A stretch of 12,532 bases of DNA from Micromonosporaceae bacterium (lineage in GTDB: Bacteria; Actinomycetota; Actinomycetes; Mycobacteriales; Micromonosporaceae), in NCBI GenBank assembly GCA_019689695.1, contig JADGHA010000072.1, positions 1 through 12,532 on the forward strand. Direction: 5' to 3'. The notes beneath the pieces were generated by a model. That model saw only the letters and a program-made list of their open reading frames with translations. It did not search any database and was not told where the DNA came from. Numbering within the stretch: position 1 is the first letter of the stretch; every line of letters begins with the position of its first letter. Positions 1-6,503 of the stretch are shown here, one piece after another. The position numbers and the translations under genes are program-made.

Positions 1-21
1 CCGCGGCACGCTCCACATAGG

Positions 22-351
22 TCAGCACCAGCTGAGGGGGGCGTTCACCCGAGTGACGTTGCGGATGACGTTGTTGGTGCCGGTGCACGGGCTTCACCGG
101 ATGCCGGTGTTGGCCACCGTCATGTTCTGCAGCGTGATGTTCGACGAGGGTGGGAACTCTGTCCGCGCCGCGATGCGCACCTCACCGCCGCCGCTCACCA
201 TGCCGGACACGCCCGCGATCGTCACGTTGTAGCAGTTTTCCAGCAGGATCAAGTTGTTACCGGTGTTGGCGATGTCCACCCGGTCGATCACCGCTCCTCG
301 GAAAAGCGCGTTCCCCAACGGAACCGAGGTGCTTTGGTATACGTCAGTGAG
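22..351 (-). pseudogene. Remnant of a secreted right-handed beta-helix protein (pectate-lyase-like), broken
   Basis: The minus strand encodes a stretch rich in the repeating short-strand and Asn-turn pattern of parallel beta-helix proteins, for example the segments DRVDIANTGNNLILLENC and NITLQNMTVANTG. The frame is open from 351 (a TAG lies at 352-354) to a TGA at 94-96. Reading through that TGA, the same frame continues with similar residues (CTGTNNVIRNVTRVN) to a second stop at 22-24 that follows a terminal Cys, a plausible natural end for such a protein. There is no signal peptide, no N-terminal rungs and no good start: the only candidate is a TTG at 318 inside the repeat pattern. The open frame also overlaps the last 8 bases of the upstream hydrolase gene. 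I read it as the C-terminal piece of a polysaccharide lyase or similar secreted carbohydrate-active protein, with its 5' part lost and one nonsense codon. A short expressed protein of about 74 residues (94-318) is possible but unlikely. The exact enzyme family cannot be named. Confidence 0.55.
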
Positions 352-1156
352 CTAGTTCGGCCAACGCTGCCAGGACCTGTGACCACGCCGCCGACTCCGG
401 GTCGATCAGCGCGAAGTGATCGGCGCCGGGCAGCTCCACCAGTCGCGCTCCGGTCGCGGCGGCGTAACGCCGTGACATCTGCACCGGTACCCGACCGTCC
501 GCGTCGCCATGGACGAGGATCACCGGCGCCGCTGGCGCTCCCAGCGCCGCCGGGTCAGCGGCGGCGTACCGGTCCGCGACCTCGTCCGGGCCGCCGCCGA
601 GGAACGCCGCGACCGCGCCACCGTCCAGATCCAGCCGGTACGCGTCGGCCAGGTCGACCACCGGCGCCAGCGCAAGCACCCCGGCGACCCGCAGCGGACG
701 TTCGGACCGGCCGGGGGCGCCGGCCGGCAGGCGATCGCGCAGCGCAGCCCACAGCGCCAGCTGCCCTCCGGCGGAATGTCCGGCATAGATGATGTGGTCA
801 TGGTCGACCCGGCCCGGAGCGGCCTGCTCGACCAGCCCCGGCACCGCCTCCGTCGCCGCGGCCGCATCGGCCAGGGTCGCCGGCCAGCCGGTACGCCGGT
901 ACTCCACTGAGGCCACGACGTAGCCGTGCCGGGCCAGGTCGGTCGACATCGGACCGGTGTGGGTCCGGTCCCACTGCGGCCGCCAGAACCCGCCGTGCCA
1001 CAGGATGACCAGTGGCGCTCGCCCGCTCCGGGACGGGAGCCGGACATCGGCCACGTGGTCCCGATGCGGCCCGTACGCTACCGTCAGGTCGGGCGGCGGC
1101 GCCTGCCTGGAAAGCACACCACGGTTCTCGGCAACCACGCCCGGATCGTAGGGCAA
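344..1156 (-). CDS. Alpha/beta hydrolase, kynurenine-formamidase/carboxylesterase-like
   Basis: The 270-residue product looks like a cytoplasmic serine hydrolase of the alpha/beta fold. The oxyanion-hole motif HGGFW is at residues 54-58, the nucleophile elbow GHSAGG at 126-131 puts the catalytic serine at 128, the likely acid is Asp220 in HGDADGRVP, and the base is His247 in GADHF. HGG plus GHSAGG is the pattern of the hormone-sensitive-lipase, BD-FAE and kynurenine-formamidase group, which cleaves small esters or amides. No signal peptide is visible. No tryptophan-catabolic gene is nearby, so the substrate is open. The start is uncertain: the frame opens with TTG at 1156, an in-frame stop lies a short way upstream, there is no ATG in between, and a GGCGGG run lies just before the TTG. 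The gene is divergent from the NYN-domain gene with a gap of about 93 bp. No terminator is evident at the 3' end, which runs into the beta-helix remnant. Confidence 0.85.
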   Translation of the reverse strand: MPYDPGVVAENRGVLSRQAPPPDLTVAYGPHRDHVADVRLPSRSGRAPLVILWHGGFWRPQWDRTHTGPMSTDLARHGYVVASVEYRRTGWPATLADAAAATEAVPGLVEQAAPGRVDHDHIIYAGHSAGGQLALWAALRDRLPAGAPGRSERPLRVAGVLALAPVVDLADAYRLDLDGGAVAAFLGGGPDEVADRYAAADPAALGAPAAPVILVHGDADGRVPVQMSRRYAAATGARLVELPGADHFALIDPESAAWSQVLAALAELAH

Positions 1157-1249
1157 CCCGCCGGGGCGTACCGGCCGGGATGCCCGCCTTCAGCATGGGA
1201 CGCTTGGGGGATGTTTCACGGCACCGGGCGGGGATGCGAGGCTGAGCCA

Positions 1250-1636
1250 GTGCCCGACCTGCTCATTGTGGACGCCGCCAACGTCGTCGGCTCGGTACCC
1301 GACGGGTGGTGGCGCGACCGCCCCGGCGCCGCCGGGCGGCTGCGCGACGCCCTCGCCGGCGTGGCCGCGAGCGGTCTGCCGGACGCGGACCCGGCGGTCC
1401 GCCCGCCGCTGGAGGTCGTCCTGGTGGTGGAGGGCGTGGCCCGCGACGTCGCCGGAACCGACGAGGTCCGCGTGGTCGCCGCGCCCGGCTCGGGCGACGA
1501 CGCCATCGTGGACCTGGTGCGCCGCGAGGGCGGCGGCCGGCGGTGCGTGGTGGTCACCGCCGACCGCGCTCTGCGGGAACGGGTGGAGCGGCTGGGCGCG
1601 TCGGTGCTAGGACCGCGCGCCGTCCGCCGCCGGTGA
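1250..1636 (+). CDS. NYN-domain (PIN-like, YacP-related) protein
   Basis: This small protein of 128 residues has the layout of NYN/PIN-like nuclease domains. A first acidic residue lies in the N-terminal strand LLIVDAANVVGSVPDGWW (Asp8, with Asn11), followed by Glu61, the pair Asp83-Asp84 in GSGDDAIVDLV and Asp105 in VVTADRALRERV. In this fold such acids bind metal for RNA cleavage. The actinobacterial short forms have no settled function and are sometimes named NTP pyrophosphohydrolase, so substrate and activity are open. I chose the GTG at 1250 because family members begin within a few residues of the LLIVD strand and a GAGG lies about 10 bases upstream. An in-frame ATG at 1211 would add 13 residues but has a G-run directly against it. 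The gene is convergent with the response regulator; only 14 bases separate the two stop codons and no hairpin terminator is seen there. Confidence 0.75.
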   Translation: MPDLLIVDAANVVGSVPDGWWRDRPGAAGRLRDALAGVAASGLPDADPAVRPPLEVVLVVEGVARDVAGTDEVRVVAAPGSGDDAIVDLVRREGGGRRCVVVTADRALRERVERLGASVLGPRAVRRR

Positions 1637-1650
1637 GACGTCCACGACCC

Positions 1651-2382
1651 TCATGCCGGCGGCAACTTCAGCACGTACCCGACACCGCGGACGGTGTGGA
1701 TCAGGCGAGGCACCGACGTGTCGATCTTCTTGCGCAGGTACGACACGTAGGACTCGACCACGTTGGTGTTCGGGCCGGGGCCGTACTCCCAGACGTGGTT
1801 GAGGATCTGCCGCTTGGACAGCACCCGGGCCGGGTTGGCCAGGAAGTAGCGCAGCAGCTTGAACTCGGTGGCCGACAAGGCCACCGGCACACCCGCCTTG
1901 TAGACGTCGTGGGACTGCTCGTCCAGCTCGATGTCGGCGAAGCGGAGCCGCCCGGGGCGGGCGCCGGCCGGCCGCGGCCCGCCCGCGCGGCTCAGCAGCG
2001 CCTCGATGCGGGCGACCACGTCCTGCGGGCGGAACGGCTTGGTGAGGTAGTCGTCGCCGCCGCGCCGGAGCCCGGCCGCCTCGTCCTCGACCCCGTCCCG
2101 GGCGGTGAGGTACAGCACCGGCGCCCGGACACCCCCCGCCCGCAGCCGGCGCACCACGTCACGGCCGTGCATGGCTGCCCCGCCCGGCTGCACGTCCAGC
2201 GCGGACCCGGCCGGCGCGAGGTCGAGCAGCACCACATCGGGTCGTTCCCGCCGGGCGTAAGCCAGCGCTTGCAGGCCGTCCGCGGCGGTGGTGACCCGGA
2301 AGCCGGCAAGACGCAGCGTGGCCGACAGGGTCTCGCGGATGTCCGGCTCGTCCTCCACGACGAGCAGCCGAGGCGGCGCCAT
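1651..2382 (-). CDS. Response regulator, OmpR/PhoB family, with an enlarged receiver loop
   Basis: The 243-residue product has an N-terminal receiver domain (about 1-125) and a C-terminal winged-helix DNA-binding domain (about 145-243). Receiver residues are present: acidic pair Glu10-Asp11, phosphoacceptor Asp54 in VVLLD, Thr93 and Lys115 in LTKPF. The winged helix is classical, with LSATEFKLLRYFLANP, the recognition helix region NTNVVESYVSYLRKK and the wing IHTVRGVGYVLK. It is therefore a phosphorylation-controlled transcription factor. The start is the ATG at 2382, with AAGGGG about 8 bases upstream. Oddly, the loop after Asp54 lacks the usual MLP-x-x-DG sequence and is about 11 residues longer than normal (about residues 55-75). 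No histidine kinase gene is in the window, so it is an orphan here. It is divergent from the HtrA-like protease gene, recalling the mycobacterial MprA/MprB/PepD association in which an OmpR-family regulator controls an HtrA protease. That parallel is an inference from context. Confidence 0.93.
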   Translation of the reverse strand: MAPPRLLVVEDEPDIRETLSATLRLAGFRVTTAADGLQALAYARRERPDVVLLDLAPAGSALDVQPGGAAMHGRDVVRRLRAGGVRAPVLYLTARDGVEDEAAGLRRGGDDYLTKPFRPQDVVARIEALLSRAGGPRPAGARPGRLRFADIELDEQSHDVYKAGVPVALSATEFKLLRYFLANPARVLSKRQILNHVWEYGPGPNTNVVESYVSYLRKKIDTSVPRLIHTVRGVGYVLKLPPA

Positions 2383-2429
2383 GCTTAACCCCTTCCCTGT
2401 CCGTATGCGGCGTCCACCGTTGACGATGC

Positions 2430-2518
2430 CTGAGTGGGCTGAGAAGCAGCCGGATCCGCGCTGGACGTTCGCTGAGCGGATCCGGCGGGTGTTGCCGAGA
2501 TCGATGATTCTCAGCATG
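2430..2518. promoter_or_regulatory. Divergent control region between response regulator and HtrA protease genes
   Basis: The 187-base gap between the two divergent starts holds an exact 11-bp inverted repeat, GCCGGATCCGC at 2449-2459 and GCGGATCCGGC at 2476-2486. Each arm contains the 8-bp palindrome CGGATCCG, so it is also two copies of one palindrome with centres 26 bp apart. Next to it CTGAG recurs at 2430-2434 and 2439-2443 (nine bases apart, same face) and at 2472-2476, with CTCAG at 2510-2514. OmpR-family regulators bind direct repeats spaced about one helical turn, so the 2430-2443 pair could be a site for the adjacent regulator. That is inference. No convincing -35/-10 pair is visible on either strand. 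Confidence 0.4.
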
Positions 2519-2569
2519 GTCACAGCCCGGTCCCAGCTGGTCGGGAAGCTGGGGGCGCACGGTACGGCC

Positions 2570-3511
2570 ATGACCGACACCACGACGGACGCGCAGCAGC
2601 AGACCAGCCCGGCCGGCAGGCCCTGGCGGTACCACGTGCAGGCCCGCACCGAGTGGCCGACGAACCCGCCCTATCCACCTCAGCTGCCGCCGGCCCAGCT
2701 GCCGCCACCGGCCGTCGGGAGGCCGGCGGAGACCGGCCCGGCGGCGCGGCGCGGCCGCCGCTGGATGACGGTGGCCGGGCTGATCGCGGCCGTGGTGGTC
2801 GGCGGCGGTGCGGCCGGCGGTGCGATCGGCGCCCAGCTCGACCACGGCGCGGCCGCCACCTCCGCCAGTGGCGGCGGGACCGCCCCGGCCCGCCGCACCA
2901 TCGCCAGCCTCGCCGACGTGGCGGCCCGCGTCTCCCCCAGCATCGTGGACATCCGGGTCACCAGCGCCTCGGGCGCGGCCGAGGGCTCCGGGATTCTGCT
3001 CACCTCAAACGGCCGGGTGGTCACGAACAACCACGTGGTCGAGGGCGCAACCGGCGGCGGCCAGGTGCGGGTCACCCTGGCCGACGGCCGGAGCATGCCG
3101 GCCACGGTGGTCGGCACGGACGCCACCGCCGACATCGCCGTGCTGCAGCTGCGGGGCGCGTCCGGGCTCACTCCGGCCACCCTCGGCGACAGCTCGACGC
3201 TGAAGGTCGGCGACACCGTGCTGGCCTTCGGCAGCCCGCTGGGGCTGCAGGGCACCGTCACCTCGGGGATAGTGTCGGCGCTGGACCGCTCGCTGAGCTC
3301 GGCCACCGAGTCGCTGTCCGGCCTGGTGCAGACCGACGCGGCGATCAACGAGGGCAACTCGGGCGGTGCACTGGTGGACACGGCCGGCCGGGTGGTCGGC
3401 GTCAACGTGGCGATCGCCACCACCGGACGGGACACGGGCAACATCGGGGTGGGCTTCGCCATTCCGGTCAACGCGGCAGAGGCGGCTGTCGACCGGATCG
3501 TCCGCAGGTGA
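2570..3511 (+). CDS. HtrA/DegP-like membrane-anchored serine protease lacking a PDZ domain
   Basis: The 313-residue product has a Pro-rich cytoplasmic tail (about 1-60), an Arg-rich stop, one membrane helix (about 66-88) and then an extracytoplasmic trypsin-like domain. The catalytic triad is His155 in VVTNNHVVEG, Asp188 in TADIAVLQL and Ser264 in INEGNSGGALVD. These are signatures of the S1C (DegP/HtrA) family, whose members degrade or refold misfolded envelope proteins. The protein ends right after NIGVGFAIPVNAAEAAVDRIVRR, where most family members continue into one PDZ domain of about 90-100 residues. No PDZ-like sequence follows in any frame before the convergent HAD gene. Start choice: ATG 2570 gives the usual MTD-type tail but has only a G-run 13-18 bases upstream; in-frame ATGs at 2516 and 2504 would add 18 or 22 residues. 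It is divergent from the OmpR-family regulator, a likely controller. Confidence 0.92.
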   Translation: MTDTTTDAQQQTSPAGRPWRYHVQARTEWPTNPPYPPQLPPAQLPPPAVGRPAETGPAARRGRRWMTVAGLIAAVVVGGGAAGGAIGAQLDHGAAATSASGGGTAPARRTIASLADVAARVSPSIVDIRVTSASGAAEGSGILLTSNGRVVTNNHVVEGATGGGQVRVTLADGRSMPATVVGTDATADIAVLQLRGASGLTPATLGDSSTLKVGDTVLAFGSPLGLQGTVTSGIVSALDRSLSSATESLSGLVQTDAAINEGNSGGALVDTAGRVVGVNVAIATTGRDTGNIGVGFAIPVNAAEAAVDRIVRR

Positions 3512-3561
3512 GCCTCGGTCCAAACCCATCCGGACGTCGCACTGCTGCCGGGGCTGGCGAG

Positions 3562-3578
3562 AGCCGACCGGGTCGGCT
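3562..3578. terminator. Hairpin between convergent HtrA and HAD genes
   Basis: A perfect 7-bp stem AGCCGAC (3562-3568) and GTCGGCT (3572-3578) with a CGG loop lies 50 bases after the protease stop and ends on the first base of the HAD stop codon. It has no U-tract, as is common for actinobacterial terminators. Position between two convergent genes makes termination the likely role, mainly for the plus-strand protease transcript. Confidence 0.5.
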
Positions 3579-4249
3579 TACAAGAAGTCGTCCGGATGCA
3601 GGTCGTCCAGCGAATGCAGGACGCGGTGCGCGAGGGCCAGGGCGTCCGGATCCGGCGGGTACCTCGGATGCGGCACCGCGACGACCACCATCCCCGCGGC
3701 GGCGGCCGACCGCAGGCCGTTGCTGGAGTCCTCCACCGCCAGGCAGGAGCCGGGCCGGACGCCAAGCCGCTGGGCCACCGTCAGGTACACGTCCGGGGCC
3801 GGCTTGCCCCGGGCGACCTCCTCCGTGGACAACGACGCGGCGAACGCGCCGGTCAGGCCCGCCTCGGCGAGCACCCGGTCGATGAGCGAGCGGGGCGAGG
3901 AGCTGGCCAGGCCGAGCGGCCAGCGGGCGGCCATCCGGCGTACCGCGTCCGCCGCACCCGGCAGCAGCGGCAGCTCGCGGTGGTACCGCTGGGCCATCTG
4001 CTCGATGACGGCGCGGGCCACCTCGTCGGGCGGCAACTGCACGCCCAGCTCGGTGCTGAGGTAACCGGCCCACTCCTGGGTACTCATGCCCATCAGGCGC
4101 CGCTGGCTGTCCGGCCGCCACTGCCCGCCGTGGTCGGCCACGAACGCGCGGCGGACCTCCTCCCAGACCGGCTCGGAGTCGACGATGACGCCGTCCAGGT
4201 CGAACACCGCCGCGGCTATGCGGGTGTGCTCCGCGGTCTGCTCGGTCAT
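3578..4249 (-). CDS. HAD-superfamily hydrolase, beta-phosphoglucomutase/phosphatase-like
   Basis: The 223-residue product is a complete HAD subfamily IA-type protein. Motif I is AVFDLDGVIVDSEP with nucleophile Asp17 and acid/base Asp19. A helical cap follows (about 25-90). Motif II is LASSSPRS (Ser116-118), motif III is Lys149 in GKPAPDVY, and motif IV is Glu173-Asp174 in CLAVEDSSNG. The DGVIVDSEP and GKPAPDVYL sequences are shared by beta-phosphoglucomutases, sugar-phosphate phosphatases and similar small-phosphoester enzymes, so the exact substrate cannot be read from the sequence. It is cytoplasmic. The start is ATG 4249, with GAAGAG about 12 bases upstream as a weak ribosome site. The gene is divergent from gabD (151-base gap) and convergent with the protease. 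Neither neighbour suggests a pathway. Confidence 0.92.
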   Translation of the reverse strand: MTEQTAEHTRIAAAVFDLDGVIVDSEPVWEEVRRAFVADHGGQWRPDSQRRLMGMSTQEWAGYLSTELGVQLPPDEVARAVIEQMAQRYHRELPLLPGAADAVRRMAARWPLGLASSSPRSLIDRVLAEAGLTGAFAASLSTEEVARGKPAPDVYLTVAQRLGVRPGSCLAVEDSSNGLRSAAAAGMVVVAVPHPRYPPDPDALALAHRVLHSLDDLHPDDFL

Positions 4250-4360
4250 GTCCAGGACGTCTCTTCGGTCATGGCCGAGAAAGCGGCCTCCGTCGTCCTT
4301 CTGGCCGGGTCGATGCCCGACGGGCGCGGCTCACCCCGCATCGCTGTGTCGGTCACCCGG

Positions 4361-4395
4361 GCCAGCGTAGTAAGACTGTAAAGGACAAAGGGAGG
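4361..4395 (+). promoter_or_regulatory. AT-rich leader and ribosome-binding site of gabD
   Basis: Between the HAD start and gabD, the last 35 bases turn AT-richer than their surroundings (TAGTAAGACTGTAAAG at 4368-4383). TAGTAA at 4368-4373 is a possible -10 element, but no matching -35 is clear. A strong Shine-Dalgarno GGGAGG is at 4390-4395, five bases before the ATG at 4401. The rest of the 151-base gap (4250-4360) shows nothing else I can support. Confidence 0.35.
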
Positions 4396-4400
4396 TCACC

Positions 4401-5819
4401 ATGGCGATCGCCACCACCAATCCCGCGACGGGCCAGGTGCTCAAGACGTTCGACCCGATGTCCGACGAAGCGATCGACGCCCGGCTGGCCCGGGCGGTGA
4501 CCGGTTTCCAGGCGTTGCGGCGGGAGTCGTTCGGGCAGCGGGCGGAGTGGATGCGCGCCGCGGCCGCGATCCTGGACCGCGAGCAGGCCGACGTGGCGGC
4601 GCTGATGACCACCGAGATGGGCAAGACCCTGGCGTCCGCCAAGGCGGAGGTGGCCAAGTGCGCCAAGGCGTGCCGGTTCTACGCCGACCACGCCGAGCAG
4701 TTCCTCGCCGACGAGCCGGCCGATCCGGCCGCGGTGGGTGCCGCCCGGGCGTACGCCCGGTACCAGCCGATCGGGCCGGTGCTCGCGGTGATGCCGTGGA
4801 ACTTCCCGCTGTGGCAGGCCATGCGGTTCGCCGCCCCGGCCCTGATGGCGGGCAACGTGGGCCTGCTCAAGCACGCCTCGAACGTGCCGCAGACCGCGCT
4901 CTACCTGGAGGACCTGTTCCGCCGGGCCGGCTTCCCGGAGGGCTCCTTCCAGACCCTGCTGATCAGTTCCGGCCAGGTGGAGCGGGTGCTGACCGACCGG
5001 CGGGTGCGGGCCGCCACGCTCACCGGCAGCGAGGCGGCCGGGCGGGCGGTGGCGCAGATCGCCGGGCGGGAGCTGAAGAAGACCGTCCTGGAGCTGGGCG
5101 GCAGTGACCCGTTCGTGGTGATGCCCTCCGCCGACCTGGACCGGGCCGCGCAGGTGGCGGTCACCGCCCGCTGCCAGAACAACGGCCAGTCGTGCATCGC
5201 GGCCAAGCGGTTCCTGGTGCACACCGACGTGTACGACGCGTTCACCGAGGCGTTCGTCGCGCGGATGGCCGAGCTGTCCGTCGGCGACCCGATGGCGGAC
5301 AGCACGGACATCGGCCCGCTCGCCATCGAGCAGGGCCGCCGGGACGTGCACGAGCAGGTGCAGGACGCGGTCGACCGGGGTGCCCGGGTGCTGTGCGGCG
5401 GGCAGGTCCCGGACAGGCCCGGCTGGTGGTACCCGCCGACCGTGGTCGCCGACCTGACGCCGCAGATGCGGATGTGGTCGGAGGAGGTGTTCGGGCCGGT
5501 CGCCGGGCTCTACCGGGTCTCCTCGTACGACGAGGCGATCGAGATCGCCAACGGCACCGACTTCGGCCTCGGGTCGAACGCGTGGACCACCGACCCGGAC
5601 GAGCAGCAGCGGTTCGCCACCGATCTGGACGCCGGCGCCGTCTTCATCAACGGGATGGTCACCTCGTTCCCGGAGCTGCCGTTCGGCGGCGTCAAGAACT
5701 CGGGGTACGGGCGGGAGCTGTCCGCGCACGGCATCCGTGAGTTCTGCAACATCAAGACCGTCTGGATCGGCGACAACGCCGGTGGCGGGGCGGCCCAGGC
5801 GGGCTCGCACAGCGAGTAG
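4401..5819 (+). CDS. gabD: NADP-dependent succinate-semialdehyde dehydrogenase
   Basis: This 472-residue aldehyde dehydrogenase oxidises succinate semialdehyde to succinate, the last step from GABA or from 2-oxoglutarate by the decarboxylase route. Family motifs are in place: PWNFPLW at 132-138, the cofactor-binding segment LLKHASNVPQ with Lys157, LTGSEAAG, general base Glu231 in VLELGGSDPF, and catalytic Cys265 in QNNGQSCIAAKRF. The 34-residue Glu-Cys spacing is normal. KHASN in place of KPSE, together with the C-terminal ELPFGGVKNSGYGRELSAHGI and EFCNIKTVW, matches the mycobacterial GabD1 type as I remember it. The start is ATG 4401, supported by GGGAGG five bases upstream. The C-terminal tail after KTVWIGD is a short Gly/Ala/Ser run. 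No GABA transaminase or permease is next to it, so it stands alone. It converges on the phosphoribosyltransferase gene 21 bases away without a visible terminator. Confidence 0.93.
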   Translation: MAIATTNPATGQVLKTFDPMSDEAIDARLARAVTGFQALRRESFGQRAEWMRAAAAILDREQADVAALMTTEMGKTLASAKAEVAKCAKACRFYADHAEQFLADEPADPAAVGAARAYARYQPIGPVLAVMPWNFPLWQAMRFAAPALMAGNVGLLKHASNVPQTALYLEDLFRRAGFPEGSFQTLLISSGQVERVLTDRRVRAATLTGSEAAGRAVAQIAGRELKKTVLELGGSDPFVVMPSADLDRAAQVAVTARCQNNGQSCIAAKRFLVHTDVYDAFTEAFVARMAELSVGDPMADSTDIGPLAIEQGRRDVHEQVQDAVDRGARVLCGGQVPDRPGWWYPPTVVADLTPQMRMWSEEVFGPVAGLYRVSSYDEAIEIANGTDFGLGSNAWTTDPDEQQRFATDLDAGAVFINGMVTSFPELPFGGVKNSGYGRELSAHGIREFCNIKTVWIGDNAGGGAAQAGSHSE

Positions 5820-5840
5820 CAGGTAGTCCGGTTTGCGGCG

Positions 5841-6503
5841 TCAGCGCGAGGCCCGGGCGGAGCGGGCGGCGCTGAGCAGCCGCACCACCTCCTCGTCGGT
5901 GGTCTGCTCGAAGGTGGTGTACCACGAGCCCACCGCGCCGAAGTCGGTTGGGCAGTGCACGCAGATCACGGCGTCCGACTCGGCCCGCACGGCGGCGACC
6001 GAGTCGGCTGCGCAGACCGGCGCCGCGAAGACCAGCCGGGCCGGGCGCTGCGCCCGCAGCGCCCGCAGCGCCGCGCGGGCCGTCACGCCGGTGGCCAGGC
6101 CGTCGTCGACCACCACCACCAGGCGCCCGCCGACCTGCGGCTCCGCCTGCTCCCCGCGGTACTGCCGGAGTCGCCGCACCGCCTCGGCACGCTCCCGGGC
6201 CACCGACGGCGCCAGGTCGTCGTCGGTCAGCCCGACCCGGCCCAGCACCCGGCGGTCGAGCAGCGGCGGGCCCTGCGAGGTGACCGCGCCGATGCCGAAC
6301 TCGGGCTGTCCGGGCAGCCCGATCTTGCGGGCCACCATCACGTCCAGGTCGCCGTCGACCGCCTCCGCCACCGCGTAGCCCACCGGCACTCCGCCGCGGG
6401 GCAGGGCCAGCACCAGCGGCCGCTCGGTCGCCTGCGTCTGGCGCAGGTAGTCCACGACCTTCTCGCCGAGAATGCGCCCCGCCTCCGGGCGGTCGGTGAA
6501 CAT
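5841..6503 (-). CDS. Phosphoribosyltransferase-domain protein
   Basis: The 220-residue product has a type I phosphoribosyltransferase fold. The PRPP-binding loop VVVVDDGLATGVTARAAL starts at about residue 129, with the acidic pair at 133-134. An N-terminal ALPRGGVPVGYAVAEA segment (33-48) and VMVARKIGLPGQPEFGIGAV are typical of the uncharacterised actinobacterial and cyanobacterial branch often annotated as predicted phosphoribosyltransferase. It is cytoplasmic. Its substrate is not known and it need not be a nucleobase salvage enzyme. The ATG at 6503 overlaps the TGA of the upstream hydrolase gene by one base (TGATG), so translation is probably coupled. In Mycobacterium tuberculosis Rv0571c, as I recall, the same two domains are fused in one protein with the phosphoribosyltransferase first. 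Here they are separate genes in the reverse order. A 9-bp tandem repeat near 6050-6070 encodes ALRALRA within a helix. Confidence 0.88.
   Translation of the reverse strand: MFTDRPEAGRILGEKVVDYLRQTQATERPLVLALPRGGVPVGYAVAEAVDGDLDVMVARKIGLPGQPEFGIGAVTSQGPPLLDRRVLGRVGLTDDDLAPSVARERAEAVRRLRQYRGEQAEPQVGGRLVVVVDDGLATGVTARAALRALRAQRPARLVFAAPVCAADSVAAVRAESDAVICVHCPTDFGAVGSWYTTFEQTTDEEVVRLLSAARSARASR

Noticed and set aside
334..910. Long plus-strand open frames opposite the first hydrolase
   Set aside because: They are Arg/Pro-rich translations typical of the antisense of high-GC coding DNA. The minus strand encodes a complete hydrolase with all catalytic residues.
4353..5810. A 485-codon minus-strand open frame opposite gabD
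   Set aside because: It is long only because stop codons are rare in GC-rich DNA. Its composition (His, Arg, Gly, Pro) has no domain pattern, while the plus strand is a full aldehyde dehydrogenase.
6047..6071. Tandem CGCCCGCAG repeat
   Set aside because: Two copies inside the phosphoribosyltransferase gene encode a normal Ala-Leu-Arg helix. It is codon-bias repetition, not a separate element.
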